This document shows positions 57,359 through 64,000 of a stretch of DNA of 64,000 nt, piece by piece. Position 1 is the stretch's first letter. Each line of letters begins with the position of its first letter. The stretch comes from Variovorax sp. RA8. GTDB taxonomy: Bacteria > Pseudomonadota > Gammaproteobacteria > Burkholderiales > Burkholderiaceae_C. The notes under the pieces are model-generated. The model ran no database searches. It worked only from the letters and a program-made list of their open reading frames with translations, and was not told the origin of the DNA. The DNA lies in NCBI RefSeq assembly GCF_901827175.1, contig NZ_LR594662.1, forward strand, positions 2,914,001 through 2,978,000. Reading direction: 5' to 3'. The position numbers and the translations under genes were made by a program.

Positions 57359-58336
57359 ATGAATTTTCCCCACCGTCCCGGAAGCGCAGTGCCCTCTGTA
57401 CAAGGCGATCGAACGGCAGGCGAGGGCAGCACGGAGATCCGCGCGCCCGACTTCTCGCTGCGCCAGCTCTCCTACTTCGTCGCGGTCGCGCGCCATCAGT
57501 CGCTGCACAAGGCGGCCGACGCGCTGCATGTGTCGGCCCCCGCGGTCTCCGCCGCCATCGCGCACCTCGAGGCCACGCTCAACGTCCAGCTGTTCCAGCG
57601 CCGGCACGCGCGCGGCCTGGTGCTGACCGAGGCCGGCAGTGCCTTCGCCGTGGAGTGCCGCAACCTGCTGCAGCAGGCCTGGGAGCTCGGCTCCGGGCGG
57701 CTGATGGACCACCACGAGATCCAGGGCCACGTGCACCTGGCGTGCCTCTTCTCCTTCGCGCCCTTCGTCATCCCGCCGCTGATGCGCCAGTTCGCCGATC
57801 GCTTTTCGAAGGCCCGGATGTTCTGGCACGAGGGCCATCACGAATACCTGCTCGAAGGTTTGCAGACCGGTGCCTTCGACCTGGCGCTGATGTACGACTT
57901 CGAGGTGCCCTCGGGCATCGAGTGCATCGTGCTGCGGCCCGCGCCGCTGCAGGTCGTGCTGCCGGCGGGCCATCCGCTGCTGCGCAGGTCGAAGCTTACG
58001 GTCCGCGAGCTCGCGACCGAGCCGCTGATCCTGCTGGACCTGCCGCGCACGCGCAACTACATGCTGTCGGCCTTCAGCGCCGACGGCGTGGCGCCGCGCA
58101 TCGCGCACCGCGTCTACTCGATGACCATGCTGCTGGGGCTGGTTGCCAACGGCCATGGCTTCTCGCTCCTGAACTTCTGCCCGCCCAACACCCATTCGCG
58201 CGAGCTGGAGTCCACGCTGCGCACGCCGAACCTGGTGCTGGCGCATTCGCATCGCTATCGCTTCACGCGTGCCGCCGCGGCGGTGGTGGAGATCGTCACC
58301 ACGCTGGTCGACGACCTGGCGTTCACCGCCAGCTGA
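57359..58336 (+). CDS. LysR family transcriptional regulator
   Basis: A 325-residue (if started at ATG 57359) regulator. The HTH is APDFSLRQLSYFVAVARH through KAADALHVSAPAVSAAIAHL, followed by the effector-binding domain with DLALMYDFEVPSGIECIVLR and GLVANGHGFSLLNFCPP. The first about 30 residues have no LysR homology; a GTG at 57389 with GGAAG just upstream is an equally good start and would leave 59 rather than 29 bases for the divergent control region. It lies head-to-head with the aldolase operon and tail-to-tail with the second LIV transporter, and probably controls the former at least. Confidence 0.92.
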   Translation: MNFPHRPGSAVPSVQGDRTAGEGSTEIRAPDFSLRQLSYFVAVARHQSLHKAADALHVSAPAVSAAIAHLEATLNVQLFQRRHARGLVLTEAGSAFAVECRNLLQQAWELGSGRLMDHHEIQGHVHLACLFSFAPFVIPPLMRQFADRFSKARMFWHEGHHEYLLEGLQTGAFDLALMYDFEVPSGIECIVLRPAPLQVVLPAGHPLLRRSKLTVRELATEPLILLDLPRTRNYMLSAFSADGVAPRIAHRVYSMTMLLGLVANGHGFSLLNFCPPNTHSRELESTLRTPNLVLAHSHRYRFTRAAAAVVEIVTTLVDDLAFTAS

Positions 58337-58364
58337 GTCCGCGTCAGGGCGCATCGCCGGCTCC

Positions 58365-59501
58365 CTACTGGGCCGAGGCAAGTTCGAACTTGCCCGCCTT
58401 CACCGTCAGCATGACCACGCTCTCGGGCTTGGTGCCGAAGTGGTCGTCGGGCGCGTAGGCGTAGAGCGCCGTCACGCCGACATGGTTCTTCGTGGCTTCG
58501 ATCGCATCGCGCACGGCGACCGGGTCGGTGCCGGCCTTGCGGATCGCCTCCATCAGCAGCATCGCGGCGTCGTAGCCGTTGCCGGCGAAGGTGGCGGGCA
58601 GCTTGCCGTACTTCTTCTCGAAATCGCGCACGAAGCGCTCCACCACCGGCTTCTGCGTGTCGCCGGCAGGTAGTGAACTGGTCACGTAGAGCTTCGACGA
58701 GGGCAGCAGCACGCCGTTGGCCGAATCGCCGGCCAGGCGCAGGTAGTTGAAGTCGTTGGCCGAGTGCGCAAGGTACAGCGGTGTCTTGATGCCCAGGGCG
58801 CGGTGGTTCTTGGTCGAGATCGCGAGGCCCGGGCCGGTGGCCCACACCACCGTGGCCTGGGCGTCGGAGCCGCGGATCTTGGTCAGCTGCGGCGAGATGT
58901 CGGTGTCGGAATTGCCGAAGGTTTCCTTCCCGACGATCTGCACGCCATACTCGCCCGCCAGCTTCTCCAGCGAATCTCGCCCGCTGGTGCCGAAGGCCAC
59001 GTCGGAATTCAGGATGGCGATCTTCTTGATGCCCTTGGCCTGCATGTCTTTGAGCATCGCGGTCTGCACCACCACGTCGGTCAGCGGCGCGAGGAAGGAG
59101 AACTTCTTCTGCTCGGGCGGCAGCACGATGCCGCGCGAGGCACCGTTGGCGATCATCGGCACCTTGGCCTTCTCGATGGTGTCGACCACCGCGAAGGAGG
59201 AGCCGCTGCTCATCGGGCCGACGATCGCGACCACCTTCTCCTGCTCGATCAGCCGCTTGGCGCCCGACACCGTCTTGGTGTTGTCGCTCTCGGAGTTGAC
59301 GTTGATGAACTGCACCTTGCGGCCGTTGATGCCGCCTGCCGCGTTCACCTGCTCGACCGCGAGCATGGCGCCGTCGAGGCCGGGCTGGCCCAGCGAGGCG
59401 ACGAAGCCCGAGGTTTCGAGCAGGCCGCCGATCTTGATGTCCTGCGCGTGGACGCCGGCGGAGACGAGCAGGGCGAAGGCAAGGGCTGTGAAGCGTTTCA
59501 T
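58365..59501 (-). CDS. LIV-type ABC transporter periplasmic substrate-binding protein (second transporter)
   Basis: A 378-residue type I binding protein with a signal peptide (MKRFTALAFALLVSAGVHAQ). The mature N-terminus DIKIGGLLETSGFVASLGQP, VGPMSSGSSFAVVDTIEKA and FAGNGYDAAMLLMEAI are typical of the HAAT family, but it differs from the two binding proteins at 29-32 kb. It is the distal gene of the minus-strand livH - livM - livGF - DUF1116 - SBP operon; the gap of 23 bases to the DUF1116 gene has a good ribosome site (AAGGAACC). Confidence 0.94.
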   Translation of the reverse strand: MKRFTALAFALLVSAGVHAQDIKIGGLLETSGFVASLGQPGLDGAMLAVEQVNAAGGINGRKVQFINVNSESDNTKTVSGAKRLIEQEKVVAIVGPMSSGSSFAVVDTIEKAKVPMIANGASRGIVLPPEQKKFSFLAPLTDVVVQTAMLKDMQAKGIKKIAILNSDVAFGTSGRDSLEKLAGEYGVQIVGKETFGNSDTDISPQLTKIRGSDAQATVVWATGPGLAISTKNHRALGIKTPLYLAHSANDFNYLRLAGDSANGVLLPSSKLYVTSSLPAGDTQKPVVERFVRDFEKKYGKLPATFAGNGYDAAMLLMEAIRKAGTDPVAVRDAIEATKNHVGVTALYAYAPDDHFGTKPESVVMLTVKAGKFELASAQ

Positions 59502-59524
59502 GGTGGGTTCCTTCAGGTTGCAAA

Positions 59525-60700
59525 TCAGTGAATGTCGAGATCGGCGAGCGCGTGCTCGAAGTGCGCGGCCGAGGCCTGCCAGATGCCGCCGCCGATGCGG
59601 CCGCGCTGGCCCCGTGCGTCCAGCACGCCGAGCGCCACGACCGGCGTCTTGCCCGTGTCGGCCACGGCGCGCGCCGAGAGGCCGCAGCGCGCATTCGATG
59701 CGGCGAAGGCCGGGTGCACGTCCCACAGCAGCGCGCGCGCGAGCTGCTCGGGCGGCTCGGGCAGCCAGGCGCCGAGCACCTGCTGCTGCAGCGGCGCATG
59801 GGCGAAGGCCATGGCACCGAGGCCGAAGGCTTCGACCAGCGCGCTGTCGCCGATCGCGGGCAGCCGGTCGGATTCGGCGATGCCGTCCTCGAGCTTGCCC
59901 ACCGGCGGCGAGGATGCGGCCGTGTACCAGCGGCCCGGCCGGCCTGCCAGCTGCAGGCCCATGTGCACGCCGTTGCCGCCCATGGCGGTGACGAAGGCGC
60001 TGCCGGGCACACCCTCGGCGGCGCCCAGCATGCACTTGACGGCGGCCATCCAGAGGTTGAGGAAGAAGCTCGGCGAGGTCGACAGGAACTGCTGCGCCTC
60101 ACCGGCGGGCAGGGCCAAGGCCTGCAGCAGCAGGGCCGTGGCGGCCTGCGTGCGCCCGTGGCAGTCGTCGCCATCGGCCAGCGCCTGGTCGGCGATCGGC
60201 AGCAGGTCGATGCCGCGCCGGCACGCGGCGCGGATGGCGTCGGCGAAGGGGCCGTTGAGCCAGCGCAGGTGTGTCACAACCTCGGGGCCGGGCAGCCCCA
60301 GGCGCAGGGCCGGGCCGCTGCCGCCATTGAGCGGCGCATAAGCAGGCCCGGCCGTGCCCGCGGCATCGTGCACCACCTGCACCTGTTGTGAAGGGGAGAG
60401 CACAGAGGCCAGTGGTACGGCGCAGCGGTGGTCCTGCGCGGGTGCGAGGCGGACCTCGCCGGCCGACAGCATCGCGAGCGCCTGCGGGCGGTCCTCGGCC
60501 CAGCCTTCGAACACGAGGGCCGCGGCGGCCGAGTTCGCGACCGGGGCCGGTACGGCGGCCGCACTCTCGAAGGCCGGGCCGGCGTGCAGCACGGTGCGCT
60601 CCGGGAAGTCGATGGCCTCGCCGGCACGCTGCAGGTCCACCAGCCGCGGGCGCACCCGCGTGATGGCATCGAAGGCGAGGGCGTCTGCTTGCGTCCTCAT
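59525..60700 (-). CDS. DUF1116 family protein (AllG/YlbE-like)
   Basis: A 391-residue protein with the DUF1116 core: HLRWLNGPFADAIRAACRRG, NGRT-like CHGRTQAATALLLQALAL, LNLWMAAVKCMLGAAEGVPG and TAMGGNGVHMGLQLAG. In E. coli the DUF1116 protein AllG works with FdrA/AllF and AllH in oxamate/oxalurate carbamoyl transfer. Here it stands without these partners, between the fused ATPase gene (overlap ATGA at 60697-60700) and the binding protein, so it belongs to the transport operon. A role in handling a carbamoylated or ureido metabolite is suggested by family only. Confidence 0.85.
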   Translation of the reverse strand: MRTQADALAFDAITRVRPRLVDLQRAGEAIDFPERTVLHAGPAFESAAAVPAPVANSAAAALVFEGWAEDRPQALAMLSAGEVRLAPAQDHRCAVPLASVLSPSQQVQVVHDAAGTAGPAYAPLNGGSGPALRLGLPGPEVVTHLRWLNGPFADAIRAACRRGIDLLPIADQALADGDDCHGRTQAATALLLQALALPAGEAQQFLSTSPSFFLNLWMAAVKCMLGAAEGVPGSAFVTAMGGNGVHMGLQLAGRPGRWYTAASSPPVGKLEDGIAESDRLPAIGDSALVEAFGLGAMAFAHAPLQQQVLGAWLPEPPEQLARALLWDVHPAFAASNARCGLSARAVADTGKTPVVALGVLDARGQRGRIGGGIWQASAAHFEHALADLDIH

Positions 60701-62370
60701 GCCACCGCCACCATCGGGTCGTTCGCCGCCGCCGGATCTTCGCCGCCCCAGCCGAGGTAGGCCTGCGTGATGTCCGGCCGCTCCAGCAGCTCGCGGCTGC
60801 TGCCCTGGGCCACGAGCCGGCCGTTGACCAGGATGTAGGCGCGGTCCGCCACCTGCAGCGCCGAGCGTGCGTTCTGCTCCACCATCAGCACGGTCACGCC
60901 CAGCTGCGTGAGGCGCGGCAGCGACTCCAGGATCTCGCGCGAGACCTGCGGCGCGAGGCCGAAGGAAGGCTCGTCCAGCATCAGCAGCCTGGGCCGGTTC
61001 ATGAGTGCGCGGCCGATCGCGAGCATCTGGCCCTCGCCGCCCGAGAGCGTGCCGGCCTGCTGGTGCAGCCGCTCGCGCAGCCGCGGGAAGAAGCGCAGCA
61101 CTTCCTCCAGCACCTCGTCCATCTCGGCGGCGGCGCGGCCCATGGGCCACAGCAGGTTCATCAGCCCGGCCTTGCGCACCTGCGCATAGCGCCCGACCAG
61201 CAGGTTGTCGCGCACGCTCAGCGCGGGGAACAGGGCGCGGCCCTCGGGCGCGAGGCTGATGCCGAGGCCGGCGCGCGCCTCCAGCGGCACGCCCGCGAGA
61301 TCGGCTCCGTTGAAATGCAGCCGGCCGGCGGCCAGCGGCTCTGCGCCGGCGATGGCCTTCAGCAGGGTCGACTTGCCCGCGCCGTTGGCGCCGATCAGCG
61401 CGACGATCTCGCCCTGGCGCACCTCCAGGCTGACCTGGTCCAGCGCCGTGAGGCCGTCGTAGCGCACGCCGAGCCCGTCGATGCCGAGCAGCTGCGGCGC
61501 GATCGAGGCGGTGGCGGCCGGCCGCACCGTGGCGGCCACGTCGGTGTTGCCGAGGTAGGCCTCGATCACGGCAGGGTCGGCGCGCACGTCGTCCGGCAGG
61601 CCGCGCGCGATCATGCGGCCATGGTCGAGCACCACCATGCGCTCGGCCAGCCGGCCCACGAAGCCGAGGTCGTGCTCGACGAAGACCACCGTGGTGCCGC
61701 GCTGGCGGATGCGCAGGATCACCTCGACCAGCAGGTTCTTCTCCACCGTGTTGAGGCCGGCGCCGGGCTCGTCGAGGATCAGCAGCTCGGCGCCCGTGGC
61801 CAGCGCGCGCGCCACCGCGAGCAGGCGCTGCTGGCCGGCCGTCAGCTTGGAAGCCGGCGCGTCGGCGAGGTGGTCCAGCCCGACCACCTGCAACTGCCGC
61901 AGGGCCTCTTCGCGCAGCTGCTTCTGCACGCGCGCGGCGCGGCCGATGCCGACCAGCCCGTCGAGCACGCCGCTGTGCGTGCGCGCCACGCCGGCCGCCA
62001 TCACGTTCTCGCGCACCGACAGGCCGCGCAGGACCTCGGCACCCTGGAAGGTGCGCGCCAGGCCGCGGCGGTTGACCTGCTCGGGCGGCAGGTGGTCGAT
62101 GCGCTCGCCCTTGAAGTGCACCTCGCCGCTGTTCGCGGGCACCGCGCCCGAGATCACGTTCAGCATGGTGGACTTGCCCGCGCCGTTGGGGCCGATGAGG
62201 GCGAGGATCTCGCCCCGGACCACGTCGAAGGACACGGTGTCGAGCGCCTGCAGGCCGCCGAAGCGGCGGCTCACCGCACGCACGTCCAGGAGGATTTCTT
62301 TCGCGCTCATTGGAATACCTTCGCCTCCGGCTTCGGTGCTATTCGCCTTCGGAGCGGCAGTGCGGCTCAT
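60697..62370 (-). CDS. Fused LivG-LivF ATPase with two nucleotide-binding domains
   Basis: A 557-residue protein containing two complete ABC ATPases. Domain 1 (about residues 25-265) has Walker A GPNGAGKST, signature LTAGQQRLLAVARAL and Walker B LLILDEPGAGL, LivG-like. Domain 2 (about 290-540) has GANGAGKST, LSGGEGQMLAIGRAL and RLLMLDEPSFGLAP, LivF-like. The two are joined by a linker of about 25 residues around the sequence TDVAATVRPAATAS. I chose the ATG at 62370 because it overlaps the livM stop; another ATG at 62310 begins at MSAKEILLDV. Unlike the first transporter, both Walker A lysines are present. Confidence 0.92.
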   Translation of the reverse strand: MSRTAAPKANSTEAGGEGIPMSAKEILLDVRAVSRRFGGLQALDTVSFDVVRGEILALIGPNGAGKSTMLNVISGAVPANSGEVHFKGERIDHLPPEQVNRRGLARTFQGAEVLRGLSVRENVMAAGVARTHSGVLDGLVGIGRAARVQKQLREEALRQLQVVGLDHLADAPASKLTAGQQRLLAVARALATGAELLILDEPGAGLNTVEKNLLVEVILRIRQRGTTVVFVEHDLGFVGRLAERMVVLDHGRMIARGLPDDVRADPAVIEAYLGNTDVAATVRPAATASIAPQLLGIDGLGVRYDGLTALDQVSLEVRQGEIVALIGANGAGKSTLLKAIAGAEPLAAGRLHFNGADLAGVPLEARAGLGISLAPEGRALFPALSVRDNLLVGRYAQVRKAGLMNLLWPMGRAAAEMDEVLEEVLRFFPRLRERLHQQAGTLSGGEGQMLAIGRALMNRPRLLMLDEPSFGLAPQVSREILESLPRLTQLGVTVLMVEQNARSALQVADRAYILVNGRLVAQGSSRELLERPDITQAYLGWGGEDPAAANDPMVAVA

Positions 62371-63308
62371 GCAGCCGACTCCTTGCGCGCAGGCACGAAG
62401 CGCCTGTACAGGTCGATCAGCCCGGCCAGCAGCCCGCGTGGGCAATAGATCATCACCACCACCAGCAGCACGCCGTAGATCACCACGTCGTAGCGCCCGA
62501 AGGGCTTGAGCAGCTCGCTGATCAGCACCACGAAGAACACGCCGAAGAGCACGCTCCAGATGCTGGCGAAGCCGCCCAGCGCCACGATCAGCAGCAGCCG
62601 GATCGAGAAGCCGACGTCGAAGGGCCCGGGGCTGATGTAGCCCAGCCAGTGCGCATAGAGCGCGCCGCCCAGCCCGGCGTAGGCGCCGCTGAGCGCCATG
62701 ATCTGCCGCTTGAGCCGCGCGCTCGCGATGCCGATGGAGCCGGCCACCGGTTCGCTCTCGGCCACCACGCGCATGGTCAAGCCGGCCGGCGACTGCACGA
62801 GGTTGCCCGCCAGCAGCATGCCCGCGAGGCAGGCCAGCCAGGCGAGCGGGTAGATGGCCATGTCGGAGCTCAGCGCGAAGCCGGCAATGGCGAACGGCTT
62901 GATGTCGGAGAGCCCGTCCTGCCCGCCGGTCACGGAGCGCCACTCGACGAAGCCGACGTGCACGATGATGCCGAAGGCCAGCGTGGCCATCGCGAGGTGA
63001 TGGCCGCGCAGGCGGAACACCAGCCAGCCGATGCCCCAGGCCACCAGCGTCGAGAGCGCGGTGGCGAGCACCAGCCCCAACCACGGATCGAGGCCCAGCG
63101 ACTTGGTGGCCACCGCCGACGCATAGGCGCCCAGGCCCACGAAGGCCGCATGGCCGAGCGAGATCTGCCCGGTGTAGCCCATCAGCAGCGACAGGCCCAG
63201 GGCGGGCAGCGCGAACAGCGCCGCCACCACGAAGAGGTTGGTCAGGTAGGCATTGCCCACCGCGTAGACGGCGGCCAGGAAGGCGGCCAGGAGCAGCAGC
63301 TTTTTCAT
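62367..63308 (-). CDS. livM: LIV-type ABC transporter permease LivM (second transporter)
   Basis: A 313-residue inner-membrane permease with about nine helices. LSLLMGYTGQISLGHAAFVG and TGGQDGLSDIKPF are LivM signatures, and the coupling region contains SEPVAGSIGIASARLKRQ. The ATG at 63308 overlaps the livH stop and the gene's stop overlaps the fused ATPase start, so the permease-ATPase block is translationally coupled throughout. Confidence 0.95.
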   Translation of the reverse strand: MKKLLLLAAFLAAVYAVGNAYLTNLFVVAALFALPALGLSLLMGYTGQISLGHAAFVGLGAYASAVATKSLGLDPWLGLVLATALSTLVAWGIGWLVFRLRGHHLAMATLAFGIIVHVGFVEWRSVTGGQDGLSDIKPFAIAGFALSSDMAIYPLAWLACLAGMLLAGNLVQSPAGLTMRVVAESEPVAGSIGIASARLKRQIMALSGAYAGLGGALYAHWLGYISPGPFDVGFSIRLLLIVALGGFASIWSVLFGVFFVVLISELLKPFGRYDVVIYGVLLVVVMIYCPRGLLAGLIDLYRRFVPARKESAA

Positions 63309-64000
63309 CGCTTCACCGTGCCGAGTTCGCCGAGCAGTCCGCCCGGGCGCAGGAAGAGGAAGACCAGCAGCATGACGAACGCGATCGCATTCTTGAAGCC
63401 CGAGCTCAGGTAGCCGGTGGCGAAGGCCTCGAGCAGCCCGAGCACCAGCCCACCCAGCGCAGCGCCGATCGGATTGCCGAAGCCGCCGATGATGCAGGCC
63501 ACGAAGCCCTTGATGCCGAGCGAGATGCCGCTGTCGTATTGCATCAGTGCGATCGGGGCGACGATCACGCCCGCGATGGCGCCCGTCAGGCCCGACAGCA
63601 GGAAACCGATGCCGCGCATCGCGCCGGTGGGGATGCCCATCAGGCCGGCGGCGCGAGGGTCCATGGCGCACGCGCGGTAGGCCTTGCCGAGGTAGGTGCG
63701 CGTGTAGAACACGTAGAGCGCCACCATCAGCAGCGCCGCGCTGCCCAGGATCCAGAAGGCCTGCGGCGGCACCGTCACGCCGCCGAGGCTGATCGGCTGC
63801 TCGCCCGAGAAGGCGGGCAGCGGCTGCGCGTCGGTGCCCCAGACGATCACCGCGACGCCCTGGAAGGCGACGCCGACGCCGATCGTGATGATGATGCCGC
63901 GCATCACGTCCGGGCCCGCGGGCCGGATCGCCACGCGCTCCATCACGACGCCGAGCAGGCCGACCAGCAGCACCGAGGCGCCGATGGCCACCGGCAGCGG
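63305..64000 (-). CDS. livH: LIV-type ABC transporter permease LivH (second transporter), 5' end outside the window
   Basis: The C-terminal about 231 residues of a LivH permease. The frame is open to the window edge, so the N-terminal part lies beyond 64000. Visible motifs include MERVAIRPAGPDVMRGIIIT, the coupling segment YRACAMDPRAAGLMGIPTG and IGGFGNPIGAALGGLVLGL. It overlaps livM by four bases. It is the most upstream visible gene of the minus-strand transporter operon; whether other genes precede it cannot be seen. Confidence 0.94.
   Translation of the reverse strand, partial: PLPVAIGASVLLVGLLGVVMERVAIRPAGPDVMRGIIITIGVGVAFQGVAVIVWGTDAQPLPAFSGEQPISLGGVTVPPQAFWILGSAALLMVALYVFYTRTYLGKAYRACAMDPRAAGLMGIPTGAMRGIGFLLSGLTGAIAGVIVAPIALMQYDSGISLGIKGFVACIIGGFGNPIGAALGGLVLGLLEAFATGYLSSGFKNAIAFVMLLVFLFLRPGGLLGELGTVKR

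Overview
The window is GC-rich, densely packed chromosomal DNA of a betaproteobacterium, most probably a Comamonadaceae member near Variovorax (inference). The reasons are the block pnp - quinone oxidoreductase - tpiA - secG - tRNA-Leu - nuoA-N followed by DUF2818, NUDIX and DUF1178 genes, the strongly GC-biased third codon positions, and the abundance of branched-chain-amino-acid-type (LIV) ABC transporters, GntR/LysR regulators and organic-acid or amide catabolic genes. No insertion sequence, prophage, CRISPR array or rRNA operon was seen.

Layout. 1-4.8 kb holds housekeeping genes: the 3' part of pnp, an NAD(P)H:quinone oxidoreductase, tpiA, secG and tRNA-Leu(GAG). 4.8-19.6 kb is a complete 14-gene respiratory complex I operon (nuoABCDEFGHIJKLMN) plus a DUF2818 membrane protein. 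19.6-20.8 kb has a NUDIX hydrolase and a DUF1178 protein. 20.8-27.6 kb has an MsbA-type ABC exporter (minus strand), divergent from a MarR-controlled tripartite efflux operon (marR - outer-membrane lipoprotein - emrA - emrB). 27.8-33.7 kb is a LIV-type ABC uptake operon with two tandem paralogous binding proteins. 33.7-34.4 kb is a vapBC-like toxin-antitoxin pair in AT-richer DNA, followed by an SMP-30/gluconolactonase gene broken by one in-frame TGA.

35.3-41.3 kb is a hydantoin/cyclic-amide type catabolic operon (MHS transporter, hydantoinase, amidase, Asp/Glu-hydantoin racemase) divergent from a FadR-type GntR regulator. 41.3-50.4 kb is mixed: a GT2 glycosyltransferase, an NnrU membrane protein, a FABP/nitrobindin-like protein, an AttH/CrtC lipocalin-like protein, a Cds1-like PLP enzyme, a large FtsX-type permease with no ATPase beside it, and a phosphoethanolamine transferase-like sulfatase-fold protein.

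50.4-64 kb is the most unusual part. Around a LysR gene lies a tightly overlapping operon with class II aldolase, quinone oxidoreductase, a urocanase homologue outside any hut operon, a CaiB-type CoA-transferase, an amidase and a PDR-type flavin/[2Fe-2S] reductase. Convergent to LysR comes a second LIV transporter (livH, livM, a fused livG-livF) with a DUF1116 (AllG-like) gene and its binding protein. I infer that this is one regulon for uptake and breakdown of an imidazole-like or ureido/amide compound, not described as far as I can tell. The substrate cannot be read from the sequence.
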